A stretch of 64,000 nt of DNA from Diplocloster agilis (GTDB taxonomy: Bacteria > Bacillota > Clostridia > Lachnospirales > Lachnospiraceae), in NCBI RefSeq assembly GCF_019042275.1, contig NZ_JAHQCW010000002.1, positions 94,588-158,587 on the forward strand, read 5' to 3'. The notes under the pieces are model-generated. The model saw only the letters and a list, made by a program, of their open reading frames with translations, was not told the DNA's origin and did no database searches. This document shows positions 12,855 to 21,713 of this stretch, piece by piece. Position 1 is the stretch's first letter, and each line of letters opens with the position of its first letter. The position numbers and the translations under genes are program-made.

Positions 12855-12917
12855 GTTATCCTCCAGTGACGCATTTTGCTCTTCTCTACAAAATACGACT
12901 AATTTTTCTCTTCGTTT

Positions 12918-12946
12918 ATCTTACGATTTTTCCCGGGGGATGTCAA
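12918..12946 (-). promoter_or_regulatory. sigmaA promoter of feoAB
   Basis: Minus strand TTGACA (12941-12946), 17-bp spacer, TAAGAT (12918-12923), about 64 nt before the feoA start. The spacer contains CCCGGG. No convincing Fur box was found. Confidence 0.75.
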
Positions 12947-12969
12947 TAAAGTTAGAAGTATGGTTTTCG

Positions 12970-14109
12970 TCAGCTTTGAGCAGAAATAATTTTTTTGGTA
13001 TTTGCGTGATACAGGTAGGCAAAGCCGGAAGCGGACAGGATTTCTTTTCTCTGCCTTCGAAGATTCAGACGGCCGGCAGTAATTTTTATCATACCGTAGC
13101 TTGCGGCGCTGAGCACACGGGAGCGGGAGCCTATGGCCATCGCGGATAGAATCGCCGGGACCGTAGATTGATCCAACTCGATCAGGGATTTCGCTGTAGT
13201 CAGGACCGCTTCCATTCCTGACTGATGCATGATTCTGGTAAGTTTTCCGGTTTCCAGCTCTATTTTTTCACGGAAACTTTCACTGAACCTTTGTATTTCC
13301 TGCACGTCCCCGCAGGTTTTCAAACTATTTTCAAAGGAATCCAATTCCTGGCGGAATTGGAGCAGCTCATCCCGATACCGCCGCCGGAAGGAAAGGATTT
13401 TTTTAAGCGGCACCCCTTTTCCGGGCGTTGGAAGTATATTCTGCATTACACAGTCCAGACACCAGCTGCCGTTCTCCGGGGAAGAGGACTCTTTTTCATA
13501 GGCATAGGACAGATTCACCGGCCTGTCCGTACCTACGGCGATAAAATGCCCTGTTCTTACGCTCTCCGCTTTCGCCAGGTATTTGGCAAGAAGAGACATG
13601 TAAAGTCGGGCGGTCTTTTCATCCAACACATACCAGTTACCGGTGCCGTCCCGCTTTAAAAGGTTACGCTCACACATGAAATCATACAGTTTTCTATTGG
13701 TTTTTTCGTGATGAAGCATAACGGGTAACTCATGCCAGGGCAGCTTGTCCTCATGTATGTAATAGCGGCCGTATTCTGTGTCTGAAAGAAGCTTGTCCGT
13801 ACCGCAGGAAGCGGATTTTGCGGAGGAAATGAGCTTGTTGGACCGAAGATCCGGCAGCCGGTCCGGAGCAGATAACCGTTCTATGACTTCTTCCTCAAAA
13901 TCCGGCAGGAATTCCGAGGCAAACAGGCTGGACGGATACATCGGACGATAATAGTCCTGTTCCATCAGTTCGCATATTTCCGGGGATAGGACGATCGTCT
14001 TATCTTCTTCGGGAACGATGGAACTTACTTTGTCCCAATACAGTACCGCATTTCGCAGCCAGCTCTGATCCTTCATATTAATATCCGGATAATACAGTAT
14101 AGATCTCAA
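12970..14109 (-). CDS. DUF6236-like protein of unknown function
   Basis: A 379-residue protein with no signal peptide or membrane segment. The opening, RSILYYPDINMKDQSWLRN followed by YWDKVSSIVP, resembles the DUF6236 family, whose members begin with a similar YYP...YWD...IVP pattern; this family assignment is from memory and the biochemical role is unknown. A charged, probably coiled-coil stretch occurs near 245-300. The start is TTG at 14109 with GGAGG 6 nt upstream. It lies downstream of the SEDS/PBP pair on the same strand, 84 nt after the PBP stop, but nothing in the sequence links it to wall synthesis. Confidence 0.6.
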   Translation of the reverse strand: MRSILYYPDINMKDQSWLRNAVLYWDKVSSIVPEEDKTIVLSPEICELMEQDYYRPMYPSSLFASEFLPDFEEEVIERLSAPDRLPDLRSNKLISSAKSASCGTDKLLSDTEYGRYYIHEDKLPWHELPVMLHHEKTNRKLYDFMCERNLLKRDGTGNWYVLDEKTARLYMSLLAKYLAKAESVRTGHFIAVGTDRPVNLSYAYEKESSSPENGSWCLDCVMQNILPTPGKGVPLKKILSFRRRYRDELLQFRQELDSFENSLKTCGDVQEIQRFSESFREKIELETGKLTRIMHQSGMEAVLTTAKSLIELDQSTVPAILSAMAIGSRSRVLSAASYGMIKITAGRLNLRRQRKEILSASGFAYLYHANTKKIISAQS

Positions 14110-14130
14110 TTCATCCCTCCATTCACTTAA

Positions 14131-14203
14131 CGGTATGAAACGCGCCTTTCAACAACGGTCTAAGCGCACATTCACCGGTCTGAAACCCGCCCCTCAACGG
14201 TCC
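14131..14203. repeat. imperfect direct repeat at the pbp 3' end
   Basis: The block starting CGGTATGAAACGCGCC at 14131 recurs as CGGTCTGAAACCCGCC at 14176 (offset 45). The second block includes the stop codon region of the PBP gene. It fills the pbp/DUF6236 gap. Confidence 0.55.
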
Positions 14204-15726
14204 GCATAGGCGGCAAACAGTTTCTTCGCAACCGGTACTGCGTAATCGCTCCCGGCCCCGGCGCCCTCCAGGATTACGGCAACCACCAGATCCGGGGAAT
14301 CCACATTGGAAAATCCGACAAACCAGGCATGGCTTTTCGCTTTGTTGCTGCTGTACTCGGCGCTTCCTGTTTTCCCGGCCGCCGTATAATTCTGCCCGGA
14401 AAGCTTGGTGGCCGTCCCCTCTTCCACTACGTCGATCATATAGGATTTTAAAAGCGCCGCCTCCCCTTCTGAGAGCAGGGCTCCATATTCCGCCGGCTTG
14501 TACTGTTTTACTTTATCCCCGGTATAATTTTCAACCCGGTCTATGAAATAGGGCTTCATCAGCACGCCGTTGTTGGCGATGGCCGAGGTGATCAGCGCCA
14601 TATGCATGGGAGATACCAGCGTGCCCTCCCCCTGGCCGATGGCCGTCATCAGCTTCTGCGCGGTATCATCCTGCGCCGGCGCCGCGAATTTGCTCTTGCT
14701 GTATGGGATAGAGACCGGAAGCTCCTTGTTAAACAAAAGGCTGTCGCACAGGCTGTTGAAGGACTTCATATTCAGATCCATCCCGATATTGGCATAGGAG
14801 GAATTACAGGAATGGGCAAAGGACTCCATCAGGTTCTGAACGCCGTGGGACTTGTGCTTATAACAGCTGATGGTCACGTCGTCGGCCGTAAACTCTCCAT
14901 GACAGTCATAGCTGTACTGTTCATAATTCCCGTTCTCCCGCACATATTGAAGCGTGGTTATAATTTTAAAGGTGGAACCGGGAGGATACAAGCCCTGGGT
15001 CGCCCGGTTCAGAAGCGCCGTGCTGTCATTATCCTCAGAAGTCAGCGCATCCCACTGCTCCTGTATTTTATTCGGATCATACGTGGGTTTGGAGACCATG
15101 GCCAGCACTTTACCGGTGGACGGCTCCAGCGCAATCACGGCGCCGTCATATTTCCCCATAGCATCGTAGGCTGTCTTCTGCAGCCCAACATCCAGCGTGG
15201 TTACCACATTATCTCCGATATTTTTCTCCCCTTTGAACTCATTTTCCAGCTGTTCCAGGAAAAAGGCGTGAGAGGACAGGAGGCTGAAATTTCCCAGGGA
15301 TTCGATTCCGGTTTTTCCTACCGTGGAATACCCCACCACGTGGGCGAACAGGTCTTTGTACGGGTAGCGCCTGGTTTCCGTTCCATCCCCCGACAATGCG
15401 GTTTCTGCCAGGACTTCCCCGTCATTTGCCAGGATTTTCCCACGGATATAGCGGTCCGCAAAAGTATCCTGCCTGGAATTATAAGGATTGTTGATCACGT
15501 CGTCCGCCTGGGCCGTATTAAAATATACAAAATAGGCCATCAGTAGCGTAAACATCCCTACGAACAGATAGGCAACCAGTAAAAGCTCTCTATTTTTCTT
15601 TTTTCCGTCCCGCTTTTGCGGGCTTATCGTCCCGTCGTCCGCGCCCTGAAGATACAGGTTCAGAATTTCCTGTTCTTTTTCGGCTTTTTTGTTTTTGAAC
15701 TTGAACATTGGCCTTACCATCCTCAT
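14194..15726 (-). CDS. class B penicillin-binding protein (PbpA/FtsI type transpeptidase)
   Basis: Peptidoglycan transpeptidase working with the adjacent SEDS polymerase. There is a basic cytoplasmic tail (1-46), one membrane anchor (about 47-70), and the transpeptidase domain (about 190-510). The three catalytic motifs are SxxK at Ser251-Lys254 (GSTFKI), SxN at 306-308 (SCN) and KTG at 452-454. The pedestal region is short, as in actinobacterial PBPA. The exact start is uncertain: ATG codons occur at 15726, 15720 and 15708, all inside the ftsW reading frame. No start after the ftsW stop would keep the whole membrane anchor, so a long overlap of 119-137 nt looks real. Confidence 0.9.
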   Translation of the reverse strand: MRMVRPMFKFKNKKAEKEQEILNLYLQGADDGTISPQKRDGKKKNRELLLVAYLFVGMFTLLMAYFVYFNTAQADDVINNPYNSRQDTFADRYIRGKILANDGEVLAETALSGDGTETRRYPYKDLFAHVVGYSTVGKTGIESLGNFSLLSSHAFFLEQLENEFKGEKNIGDNVVTTLDVGLQKTAYDAMGKYDGAVIALEPSTGKVLAMVSKPTYDPNKIQEQWDALTSEDNDSTALLNRATQGLYPPGSTFKIITTLQYVRENGNYEQYSYDCHGEFTADDVTISCYKHKSHGVQNLMESFAHSCNSSYANIGMDLNMKSFNSLCDSLLFNKELPVSIPYSKSKFAAPAQDDTAQKLMTAIGQGEGTLVSPMHMALITSAIANNGVLMKPYFIDRVENYTGDKVKQYKPAEYGALLSEGEAALLKSYMIDVVEEGTATKLSGQNYTAAGKTGSAEYSSNKAKSHAWFVGFSNVDSPDLVVAVILEGAGAGSDYAVPVAKKLFAAYADR

Positions 15727-17020
15727 CTTCTCTTAATAAATACATGCCCTGGATGATGGCAAACATAATCAGCGTGCTAAGCATAGAACTGCCGCCGTAG
15801 CTGACAAGCGGCAGCGTAACTCCGGTGGAGGGGATGAACTTTGTGACGCCCCCGATGGTCAGAAACACCTGAAATCCATAGACGGTCCCCAGACCCAATG
15901 CCACCAGTTTATAAAAATCATCCTTTATCTGCATCGCAATATTGATAAACATTAAAAAACAGCTGACACAGATCAGGATCAGACAGAGTGCGAAGATTCC
16001 GCCCAGCTCCTCGGAGATGGCGGAAAAGATAAAATCCTGATCTACCACGGGAATCTTATCCGGTGACCCCTGAAAGAGCCCCATTCCGAACCAGCCTCCG
16101 GTCCCTATGGCGAACAGGGACTGGGTGATCTGATAGCCCTCTTTTTCAATCACGTCCCACGGATTGCTCCAGGCCAGTACCCTGGTGCGCACGTGGCCGA
16201 ACAGGAAATAGCCGGCCACAGCGGCGATGCTGCCTCCGGCCAGCCCGCCCATCAGATATAAAGGTTTTCTCGAAGCCACATAGAGCATGATCAGATACAC
16301 AACGAAATAGATCAGCGCCCCGCCCAGGTCTTTGGAGAGCACCAGGATCAGTACGTGGGCAACCGCAACAGCGGTAGCCTTCACAATATCCTTAAATTCC
16401 GTAGACCTGCCAAGAAGCGCCGCCACAAAAAACACAAAGGTGATCTTCACAAACTCGGACGGCTGCACGGAAAACTGCCCGAAGGATATGTTCAGTTTCG
16501 CCCCGTATACCCGGCTTCCGGCGACAGCCACGACCCCCAGAAGCCCGATCCCCGCCGCCGCGTACAGCCATGTGAGATTCCGCAGGAACTTCATCTTCCT
16601 CACCAGAAAAGGCACCAGAAGCGATATGGCAGCCGAGCCGGCCACGATCATAAACTGCCGCTTGGATTTGTCAAAGGAGAGCCTGGTGAGAATAATGAAG
16701 CCGATGGAAAGCAGCATACACATATTGTTGACCACCAGGCGCGAAGCCTTCGGATAAGCCACATGGTAAAAGGCCAGGATCGCCGCCAGCAAAATCACCT
16801 GCTCCGCGTAGAAGAACAGAATCTGAAGATTATTTGTTTTCAAATACATCACCAGATAAGCGGTCAGATGAATGAGAAACATCAGCGTGTTCTGCTTCCG
16901 GAATATATTCTTCTGCCGGGCCGGAGCCTCATGCCTGAATACCGTATAGCTCTGATACGTATACATGGCAATCAATATGATCATCAAATATTTGGATAAC
17001 TCAACGATGACATTAACCAT
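15590..17020 (-). CDS. SEDS family peptidoglycan glycosyltransferase (FtsW/RodA/SpoVE)
   Basis: Polytopic membrane protein of 476 residues that polymerises lipid II. About ten hydrophobic segments and the family signatures are visible: FSVQPSEFVKI near 190, VLSKDLGGALIYF, the loop GYQITQSLFAIGTGGWFGMG, and PVVDQDFIFSAISEELG near 310. The C-terminal signature GVTLPLVSYGGSSML is present. A basic tail (RKRTGNSEPVSSGRGRR and following) overlaps the start of the pbp gene. The ATG shares one base with the stop of the U32 gene (TAATG), implying coupling. It cannot be assigned to FtsW, RodA or SpoVE by sequence reading alone. Confidence 0.92.
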   Translation of the reverse strand: MVNVIVELSKYLMIILIAMYTYQSYTVFRHEAPARQKNIFRKQNTLMFLIHLTAYLVMYLKTNNLQILFFYAEQVILLAAILAFYHVAYPKASRLVVNNMCMLLSIGFIILTRLSFDKSKRQFMIVAGSAAISLLVPFLVRKMKFLRNLTWLYAAAGIGLLGVVAVAGSRVYGAKLNISFGQFSVQPSEFVKITFVFFVAALLGRSTEFKDIVKATAVAVAHVLILVLSKDLGGALIYFVVYLIMLYVASRKPLYLMGGLAGGSIAAVAGYFLFGHVRTRVLAWSNPWDVIEKEGYQITQSLFAIGTGGWFGMGLFQGSPDKIPVVDQDFIFSAISEELGGIFALCLILICVSCFLMFINIAMQIKDDFYKLVALGLGTVYGFQVFLTIGGVTKFIPSTGVTLPLVSYGGSSMLSTLIMFAIIQGMYLLREDEDGKANVQVQKQKSRKRTGNSEPVSSGRGRRDDKPAKAGRKKEK

Positions 17021-19296
17021 TACTCTACGCCTCTCTTGAAGTGTCCTCTGGTAAATTCCTTCCAGGGCATGTCTGCTTGAATGCCATGAAGATATCGGCC
17101 GATATAAAGCTCTGCCGTTTTAAGCGCCTCCGTCCCGGTCTCGACGGTAAAATCCAGCCGGACAGCCGCAGGATGCAGGGCCTTGATTTCCCGGTCCTGA
17201 TCCAGCAGTACCAGCGGAACGGAATTATAAATCACATTATAGCAGCTTTCCGGCATACAGTAATTCTTGACATAAAAATGCTTCTGATACCTGTCTTTTA
17301 ACTGCCTTGTCTCCGGGACACGGGTACAGCGGTCCGCTGTTTTTATCAGGCACTGGGCGGAAACCATCATAGGCAGATGTCCGTAGGCAATGATTTCACC
17401 GCCCTCGCAGCCCCTTGCTTTTAATTCCTTCAAATTAAGCTCCACCGGCGCGGTATCCCGGCCGCAGCCCTTTTTTGCCCAGAATTCACGGCTTCTCTTA
17501 TTAAACGTATAGACGTTGGCATCCAGGATCACAGGTTTTTCAAAATGATGCCGCTTCAGGAACTCGTACTCCTCGCAATTTCGAATGACAATGCCGTCCA
17601 CGCCGGTTTCTGCCAGCCTGTCCCATATTCCTTCGAAGACCTGTCTTAAGCTTTCCCGGAAAATGACCGGGAGAACCAGATAACATTTTTTCTTACGGCG
17701 GTGAATCTCATCCGTCCATCTGTTCAGATCAGCCAGTTCTGTTTTCTTTGCAAATATAGAAGGAAAAATAGAATAGTTTACATACAGATCCGATATCTCT
17801 TCCAGGTTGACAAGCGCTTCCAGCTGTTCTATTTCTTCCACATAAGCCCGGATGCGCACAGTATGTTCCCGGCCCTTGCGGGCATCCGCGTCCTTCTGCG
17901 CGTTCTCTTGTTCCCAGATCACAGGAGCCGTGCGCCGGAAGGGGGCTAAGAGTTTCTGCTCCAATGCCTCCAGGGCATTCCTTCGCAGTTCATTGACCGC
18001 CTGCAGCGGTAAAAAGAGATCCTCTTCCATCTCGATCTGAAGCTGCCCGAACTGGAACTGGGTGCCGCCCGTTTTCCGAAGCTGTTTTTCCACCTGTTCC
18101 CTTTGGAGCGGCCGCTGCTTTGCCTGCTCCGGGCAGGCCCCCGTCACAGTGACGGAGGCGTTCTGTGCATTTACACAGAGTTTAGCATGATTATCTTTAG
18201 AAAGTATTAACATACCATTAATTTTTTCTTTGGATTGGTTTTCGACATAATCTCTTCGCAGCGTCTCCATGAGATCTCCCATTCGGATTTCTCCGCCCGC
18301 GTTGTTTAAGCTTAACATTTTCCGCCCGTTGTGCTGGACATAATAGCCTTTTGTGAATCCTTCCCGGCTGAACAGGCATTCCAATTCCCGGCGGTCTTTC
18401 TCCGATACCTGGTAAGCGCCTGCGCCCTTTTCCAGATACAGATCCAGATATTTCCGGTAAATCCGGACCACGCCCGCCACATATTCCGGCTGCTTCATTC
18501 TTCCCTCGATCTTCAAGGAGGTTACTCCGGCTTCCAGAATGTCAGGCAGAAGATCAATGGTGCACAGATCTTTCATGCTTAACAAATGTGAAGCGGCCGG
18601 AACCTGCTGCTTTAAAGCGGCTGGGACAGAGCGTTTGGAGGCTGCTAAGACAGCCTGCTTCCCCTTGCCGGCTCCTCCGGTCAACTCATAAGGCAGCCTG
18701 CAGGGCTGGGCACACCGCCCCCGGTTCCCGCTTCTGCCGCCCAATATACTGCTTAACAGGCACTGGCCCGAATAACAGTAGCACAGCGCCCCATGGATAA
18801 ACGTTTCGATCTCCAAGCCGGTCTGTTCCCGGATCATGCGGATCTCCCGCAGAGAAAGTTCCCTGGCGGGAACGACACGGGATACCCCTTCTTTTTTAAG
18901 AAATCCCGCCCCCAGCGGACCTGTGATGGTCATCTGGGTGCTGGCATGTACGGGAAGATCCGGAAAGTATTCCCGCACAAAGGACAAAACCCCCATATCC
19001 TGCACGATCACCGCGTCAAGCCCTTCCTCGTAATAAGGCCGCAGGTAATCATACAGCTCCGTCTCAAGTTCCCGTTCCTTCAACAAGGTATTCACCGTCA
19101 GATAGATTTTCTTTCCTCGCAAATGGGCCTCCCGAAGCGCCCGCAGCAGCATATCCTCCTGCGGATTATCCGCGTAGGCTCTGGCCCCGAATTTACTTCC
19201 TCCCATGTAAACCGCATCCGCGCCCGCCTGCACCGCCGCCCGAAAGCTGTCGTAAGAACCGGCCGGAGCCAGCAGTTCGATTTTTTCCCTGTCCAT
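17020..19296 (-). CDS. peptidase U32 family protein with C-terminal DUF3656 region
   Basis: A 758-residue protein. The N-terminal U32 barrel begins ELLAPAGSYDSFRAAVQAGA and contains VHASTQMTI, ETFIHGALCYCYSGQCL and GRCAQPCR; the cysteines resemble those of RlhA/TrhP-type proteins, which hydroxylate RNA rather than cut protein. The C-terminal half (about 370-758) matches the DUF3656 extension of long U32 proteins such as RlhA. RNA hydroxylation is therefore more likely than the historical collagenase label, but this is inference. The start at 19296 has GGGAG 8 nt upstream. A lineage-specific Ala/Lys/Gln-rich insert lies near 210-235. It is coupled to ftsW. Confidence 0.85.
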   Translation of the reverse strand: MDREKIELLAPAGSYDSFRAAVQAGADAVYMGGSKFGARAYADNPQEDMLLRALREAHLRGKKIYLTVNTLLKERELETELYDYLRPYYEEGLDAVIVQDMGVLSFVREYFPDLPVHASTQMTITGPLGAGFLKKEGVSRVVPARELSLREIRMIREQTGLEIETFIHGALCYCYSGQCLLSSILGGRSGNRGRCAQPCRLPYELTGGAGKGKQAVLAASKRSVPAALKQQVPAASHLLSMKDLCTIDLLPDILEAGVTSLKIEGRMKQPEYVAGVVRIYRKYLDLYLEKGAGAYQVSEKDRRELECLFSREGFTKGYYVQHNGRKMLSLNNAGGEIRMGDLMETLRRDYVENQSKEKINGMLILSKDNHAKLCVNAQNASVTVTGACPEQAKQRPLQREQVEKQLRKTGGTQFQFGQLQIEMEEDLFLPLQAVNELRRNALEALEQKLLAPFRRTAPVIWEQENAQKDADARKGREHTVRIRAYVEEIEQLEALVNLEEISDLYVNYSIFPSIFAKKTELADLNRWTDEIHRRKKKCYLVLPVIFRESLRQVFEGIWDRLAETGVDGIVIRNCEEYEFLKRHHFEKPVILDANVYTFNKRSREFWAKKGCGRDTAPVELNLKELKARGCEGGEIIAYGHLPMMVSAQCLIKTADRCTRVPETRQLKDRYQKHFYVKNYCMPESCYNVIYNSVPLVLLDQDREIKALHPAAVRLDFTVETGTEALKTAELYIGRYLHGIQADMPWKEFTRGHFKRGVE

Positions 19297-19324
19297 ATCT
19301 TATACTCCCATAATCCTTTCCTAC

Positions 19325-19425
19325 TGCGTTTACAAAAACTTCCGCATTTTCACGAAATTCTTGTTTTTTACGAACTTCCTGCATTTTAAGGAACTTCCTG
19401 CATTATAAACTTCTGCATAACGTTG
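19325..19425. repeat. degenerate AACTTCCTGCAT repeats
   Basis: Four variants of AACTTCCTGCATT occur on the plus strand (near 19335, 19374, 19391 and 19408), spaced roughly 17-40 nt. They lie just upstream of the U32 start, in the 218-nt gap after zapA. Confidence 0.55.
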
Positions 19426-19458
19426 GATTTCTATATTTTAAAGGAAATGAATGAAAAA

Positions 19459-19487
19459 GGACGTGGGATTTCGACAATCTCACGCCC
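19459..19487 (-). terminator. zapA terminator
   Basis: The hairpin GGACGTGGGATT / AATCTCACGCCC has a 5-nt loop and two G-U-type pairs, and is followed on the minus strand by a T run (TTTTT). It starts 28 nt after the zapA stop. Confidence 0.7.
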
Positions 19488-19514
19488 CCGCCTTTTCATT
19501 TATCCTGAGTTTAA

Positions 19515-19922
19515 CTATCTTTTACGCCCGTCCAGCTCGGTTTCCAGCTTCACGATCTGCTTTTGCAGATCATAGGTCTTGGTCTGCATTTCTTTCATGG
19601 CTTTTTCCATATTCTCAAGCTGTACCTGTGCAGCGATCATTTCATGTTTCAGATCATACATCTCTTTGTCTTTTGCTTCCATCTCTTCGGACAAAAGATC
19701 CGCCTGCTTCTTGGCTTTAAAATAATCATCGGCGATGTTCAGCAGAACCATCAGATTCCGGTTCTCACCCGACTGTTTGCGAAAATTTTCTATCTGGTTG
19801 AATTCTTCCAGCCTGTTATTGATATAGGTAGCAACCTTGTGCAGGTATTCTTCGCCCTCTACCCCGGCCAGATGATAAACCTTACCGTCGATCAGCACTT
19901 CTGTATGATTCTTCTCTGCCAT
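19515..19922 (-). CDS. zapA: cell division protein ZapA
   Basis: A 135-residue cytosolic FtsZ-ring stabiliser. The N-terminal globular head has TEVLIDGKVYHLAGVEGEE and YLHKVATYINNRL, followed by the conserved LNIADDYFKAKKQ. Residues 75-132 form a long coiled coil (heptad-rich EEMEAKDKEM... ending ETELDGRKR), matching the Firmicutes ZapA layout. It has a likely own promoter and follows ruvB by 68 nt. Confidence 0.88.
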   Translation of the reverse strand: MAEKNHTEVLIDGKVYHLAGVEGEEYLHKVATYINNRLEEFNQIENFRKQSGENRNLMVLLNIADDYFKAKKQADLLSEEMEAKDKEMYDLKHEMIAAQVQLENMEKAMKEMQTKTYDLQKQIVKLETELDGRKR

Positions 19923-19957
19923 AACCTCACCCCTTCTGTCCTAAGCATCCTATTTCT

Positions 19958-19985
19958 ATTATAAACAAATTTGTCTAAAAAACAA
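19958..19985 (-). promoter_or_regulatory. probable zapA promoter
   Basis: Minus strand TTGTTT (19980-19985), 16-bp spacer, TATAAT (19958-19963), 35 nt before the zapA start. The -10 is consensus and the -35 weak. Confidence 0.55.
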
Positions 19986-19990
19986 CCTTT

Positions 19991-20992
19991 TTATACGGTC
20001 TCACGTTCCAAACCCAGATGCCGGTAAGCCAGATCGGACGCCATCCGTCCGCGGGGCGTGCGGAGCAGAAAGCCATTTTGTACCAGATAGGGCTCGTAGA
20101 CATCCTCAATCGTTCCCGCATCCTCGCCGATCGACGCAGCCAGAGTATCTAACCCCACAGGGCCGCCGCTAAACTTCTCGATCAGTATGCGTAAGATCGT
20201 CCGGTCGATCTGGTCCAAGCCCATCCGGTCCACATCCAGCAGATCCAGCGCGAATCTGGCCACATCCTCCGTGATATTGCCGTCATATTTTACCTGGGCG
20301 AAATCCCTGGTTCGCTTCAGAAGCCGGTTCGCAAGTCTTGGCGTACCTCTGGATCGTCTCGCGATCTCCTCCGCTCCTTTGGCATCGATCCGGACCTTCA
20401 GCACTTTCGCCGAACGGATGACGATGGTCTTAAGCTCCTCCACCGTATAGAATTCCAGATGATGGACCACTCCGAACCGGTCCCGCAGCGGGGCGGTCAA
20501 AAGCCCTGCCCTGGTCGTCGCTCCCACCAGCGTGAATTTCGGCAGATCCAGACGGATCGAACGGGCGGTGGCTCCTTTTCCGATCAGGATGTCGATCGCA
20601 TAATCCTCCATCGCCGGATACAGAACCTCCTCCACCTGCCGGTTCAGCCGATGAATCTCATCCACAAAAAGCAGATCCCCCTCCTGCAGATTATTCAGGA
20701 TCGCCGCCATCTCGCCCGGCTTCTCGATCGCCGGCCCGGAAGTGACCTTGATATTCACTTCCATCTCGTGGGCGATGATACCGGCCAGCGTGGTCTTGCC
20801 CAGTCCCGGCGGGCCATAGAACAGCACATGGTCCAGTGCCTCCCCCCGCTGTTTTGCCGCCTGTATAAACACTTTCAGATTTTTTTTGGCTTTCTCCTGG
20901 CCGATATATTCATCCAGGGTCTGCGGCCGCAGACTATGTTCGATTTTCAGATCCTCTTCCAGGGTCTGTGTCGTTATGATCCGTTTCTCCAT
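19991..20992 (-). CDS. ruvB: Holliday junction branch migration ATPase RuvB
   Basis: AAA+ motor of the RuvAB complex. Walker A is GPPGLGKTT (60-68), Walker B is LLFVDEIHR (108-115), sensor 1 is GATTRAGLL, and the arginine finger region is LRDRFG. The C-terminal winged helix (about 260-330) ends with [17 protein letters not shown]. The 333-residue length is standard. It follows ruvA after 109 nt filled with 15-bp repeats. Confidence 0.97.
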   Translation of the reverse strand: MEKRIITTQTLEEDLKIEHSLRPQTLDEYIGQEKAKKNLKVFIQAAKQRGEALDHVLFYGPPGLGKTTLAGIIAHEMEVNIKVTSGPAIEKPGEMAAILNNLQEGDLLFVDEIHRLNRQVEEVLYPAMEDYAIDILIGKGATARSIRLDLPKFTLVGATTRAGLLTAPLRDRFGVVHHLEFYTVEELKTIVIRSAKVLKVRIDAKGAEEIARRSRGTPRLANRLLKRTRDFAQVKYDGNITEDVARFALDLLDVDRMGLDQIDRTILRILIEKFSGGPVGLDTLAASIGEDAGTIEDVYEPYLVQNGFLLRTPRGRMASDLAYRHLGLERETV

Positions 20993-21019
20993 ACTTTTCT
21001 CCCGCTATTATCCCGCCTG

Positions 21020-21094
21020 TTTAACCTGCTTATATTTAACTTGCTTATATTTAACCTGCTTATGTTTGTCCTGCTTATGCTTGTCATGGCAGGC
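21020..21094. repeat. 15-bp tandem repeat between ruvA and ruvB
   Basis: Units start at 21020, 21035, 21050 and 21065, with a degenerate fifth at 21080. The consensus is TTTAACCTGCTTATA. The tract fills most of the 109-nt ruvA-ruvB gap; no hairpin or promoter is evident inside it. Confidence 0.88.
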
Positions 21095-21101
21095 TTGTCT
21101 T

Positions 21102-21713
21102 TTATAAAAAGGACATTTTTTTCAGCGCCCCTTTTAATATCGCTTCCACATCCATATCTTCCGTAATATCAACCGTCTTCACCGCATGCAGCGCATCGGT
21201 GCTGGAATATCCAAGCGCCACCAGCGCCTGCACCGCCTCGTCCCTGGCATCTGAGACAGCCTTCTGTTTTCCGGTCAGGTTATGCTCAAGCTTCCGTTCA
21301 AAGGCATCCTCCAGTCTTAATTTATCCTTCAGCTCCAGGATAATCTTCTGCGCGGTCTTGCCGCCGATTCCGGGAGCCTTGGCGATAGCCTTCGCATCGT
21401 CCGTCAGTACCGCGAAGCGAAGATCATCCGCCGACAATCCGGACAGGACCCCCAACGCTGCTTTGGGGCCTATCCCATTAACATTTAACAGCAGCTGGAA
21501 GACCTCCAGATCATCCCTGGTCAGGAAACCATAGAGCTGCATCGCGTCCTCCCTGACATTAAAATATGTGTGCAGCTTTATCTGCGCGCCCACGGCCGGT
21601 AGCTCCGATAATGTCTGGGTACTGATAAAAACCCGGTATCCGATATTCCCCGATTCAATGATCAGGGCATTTTCCTCCACCTCAGCCAATTCTCCTTTTA
21701 TATAAGCGATCAT
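21102..21713 (-). CDS. ruvA: Holliday junction branch migration protein RuvA
   Basis: A 203-residue DNA-binding subunit of RuvAB. The N-terminal OB fold (MIAYIKGELAEVEE...) is followed by two helix-hairpin-helix motifs (LLNVNGIGPKAALGVLS and IAKAPGIGGKTAQKIILEL) and a C-terminal three-helix domain ending near VEAILKGALKKM. The start at 21713 has AGGAGG 5 nt upstream; the open frame further upstream is inside the previous gene. It overlaps the Gx transporter stop by 4 nt (ATGA). Confidence 0.97.
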   Translation of the reverse strand: MIAYIKGELAEVEENALIIESGNIGYRVFISTQTLSELPAVGAQIKLHTYFNVREDAMQLYGFLTRDDLEVFQLLLNVNGIGPKAALGVLSGLSADDLRFAVLTDDAKAIAKAPGIGGKTAQKIILELKDKLRLEDAFERKLEHNLTGKQKAVSDARDEAVQALVALGYSSTDALHAVKTVDITEDMDVEAILKGALKKMSFL

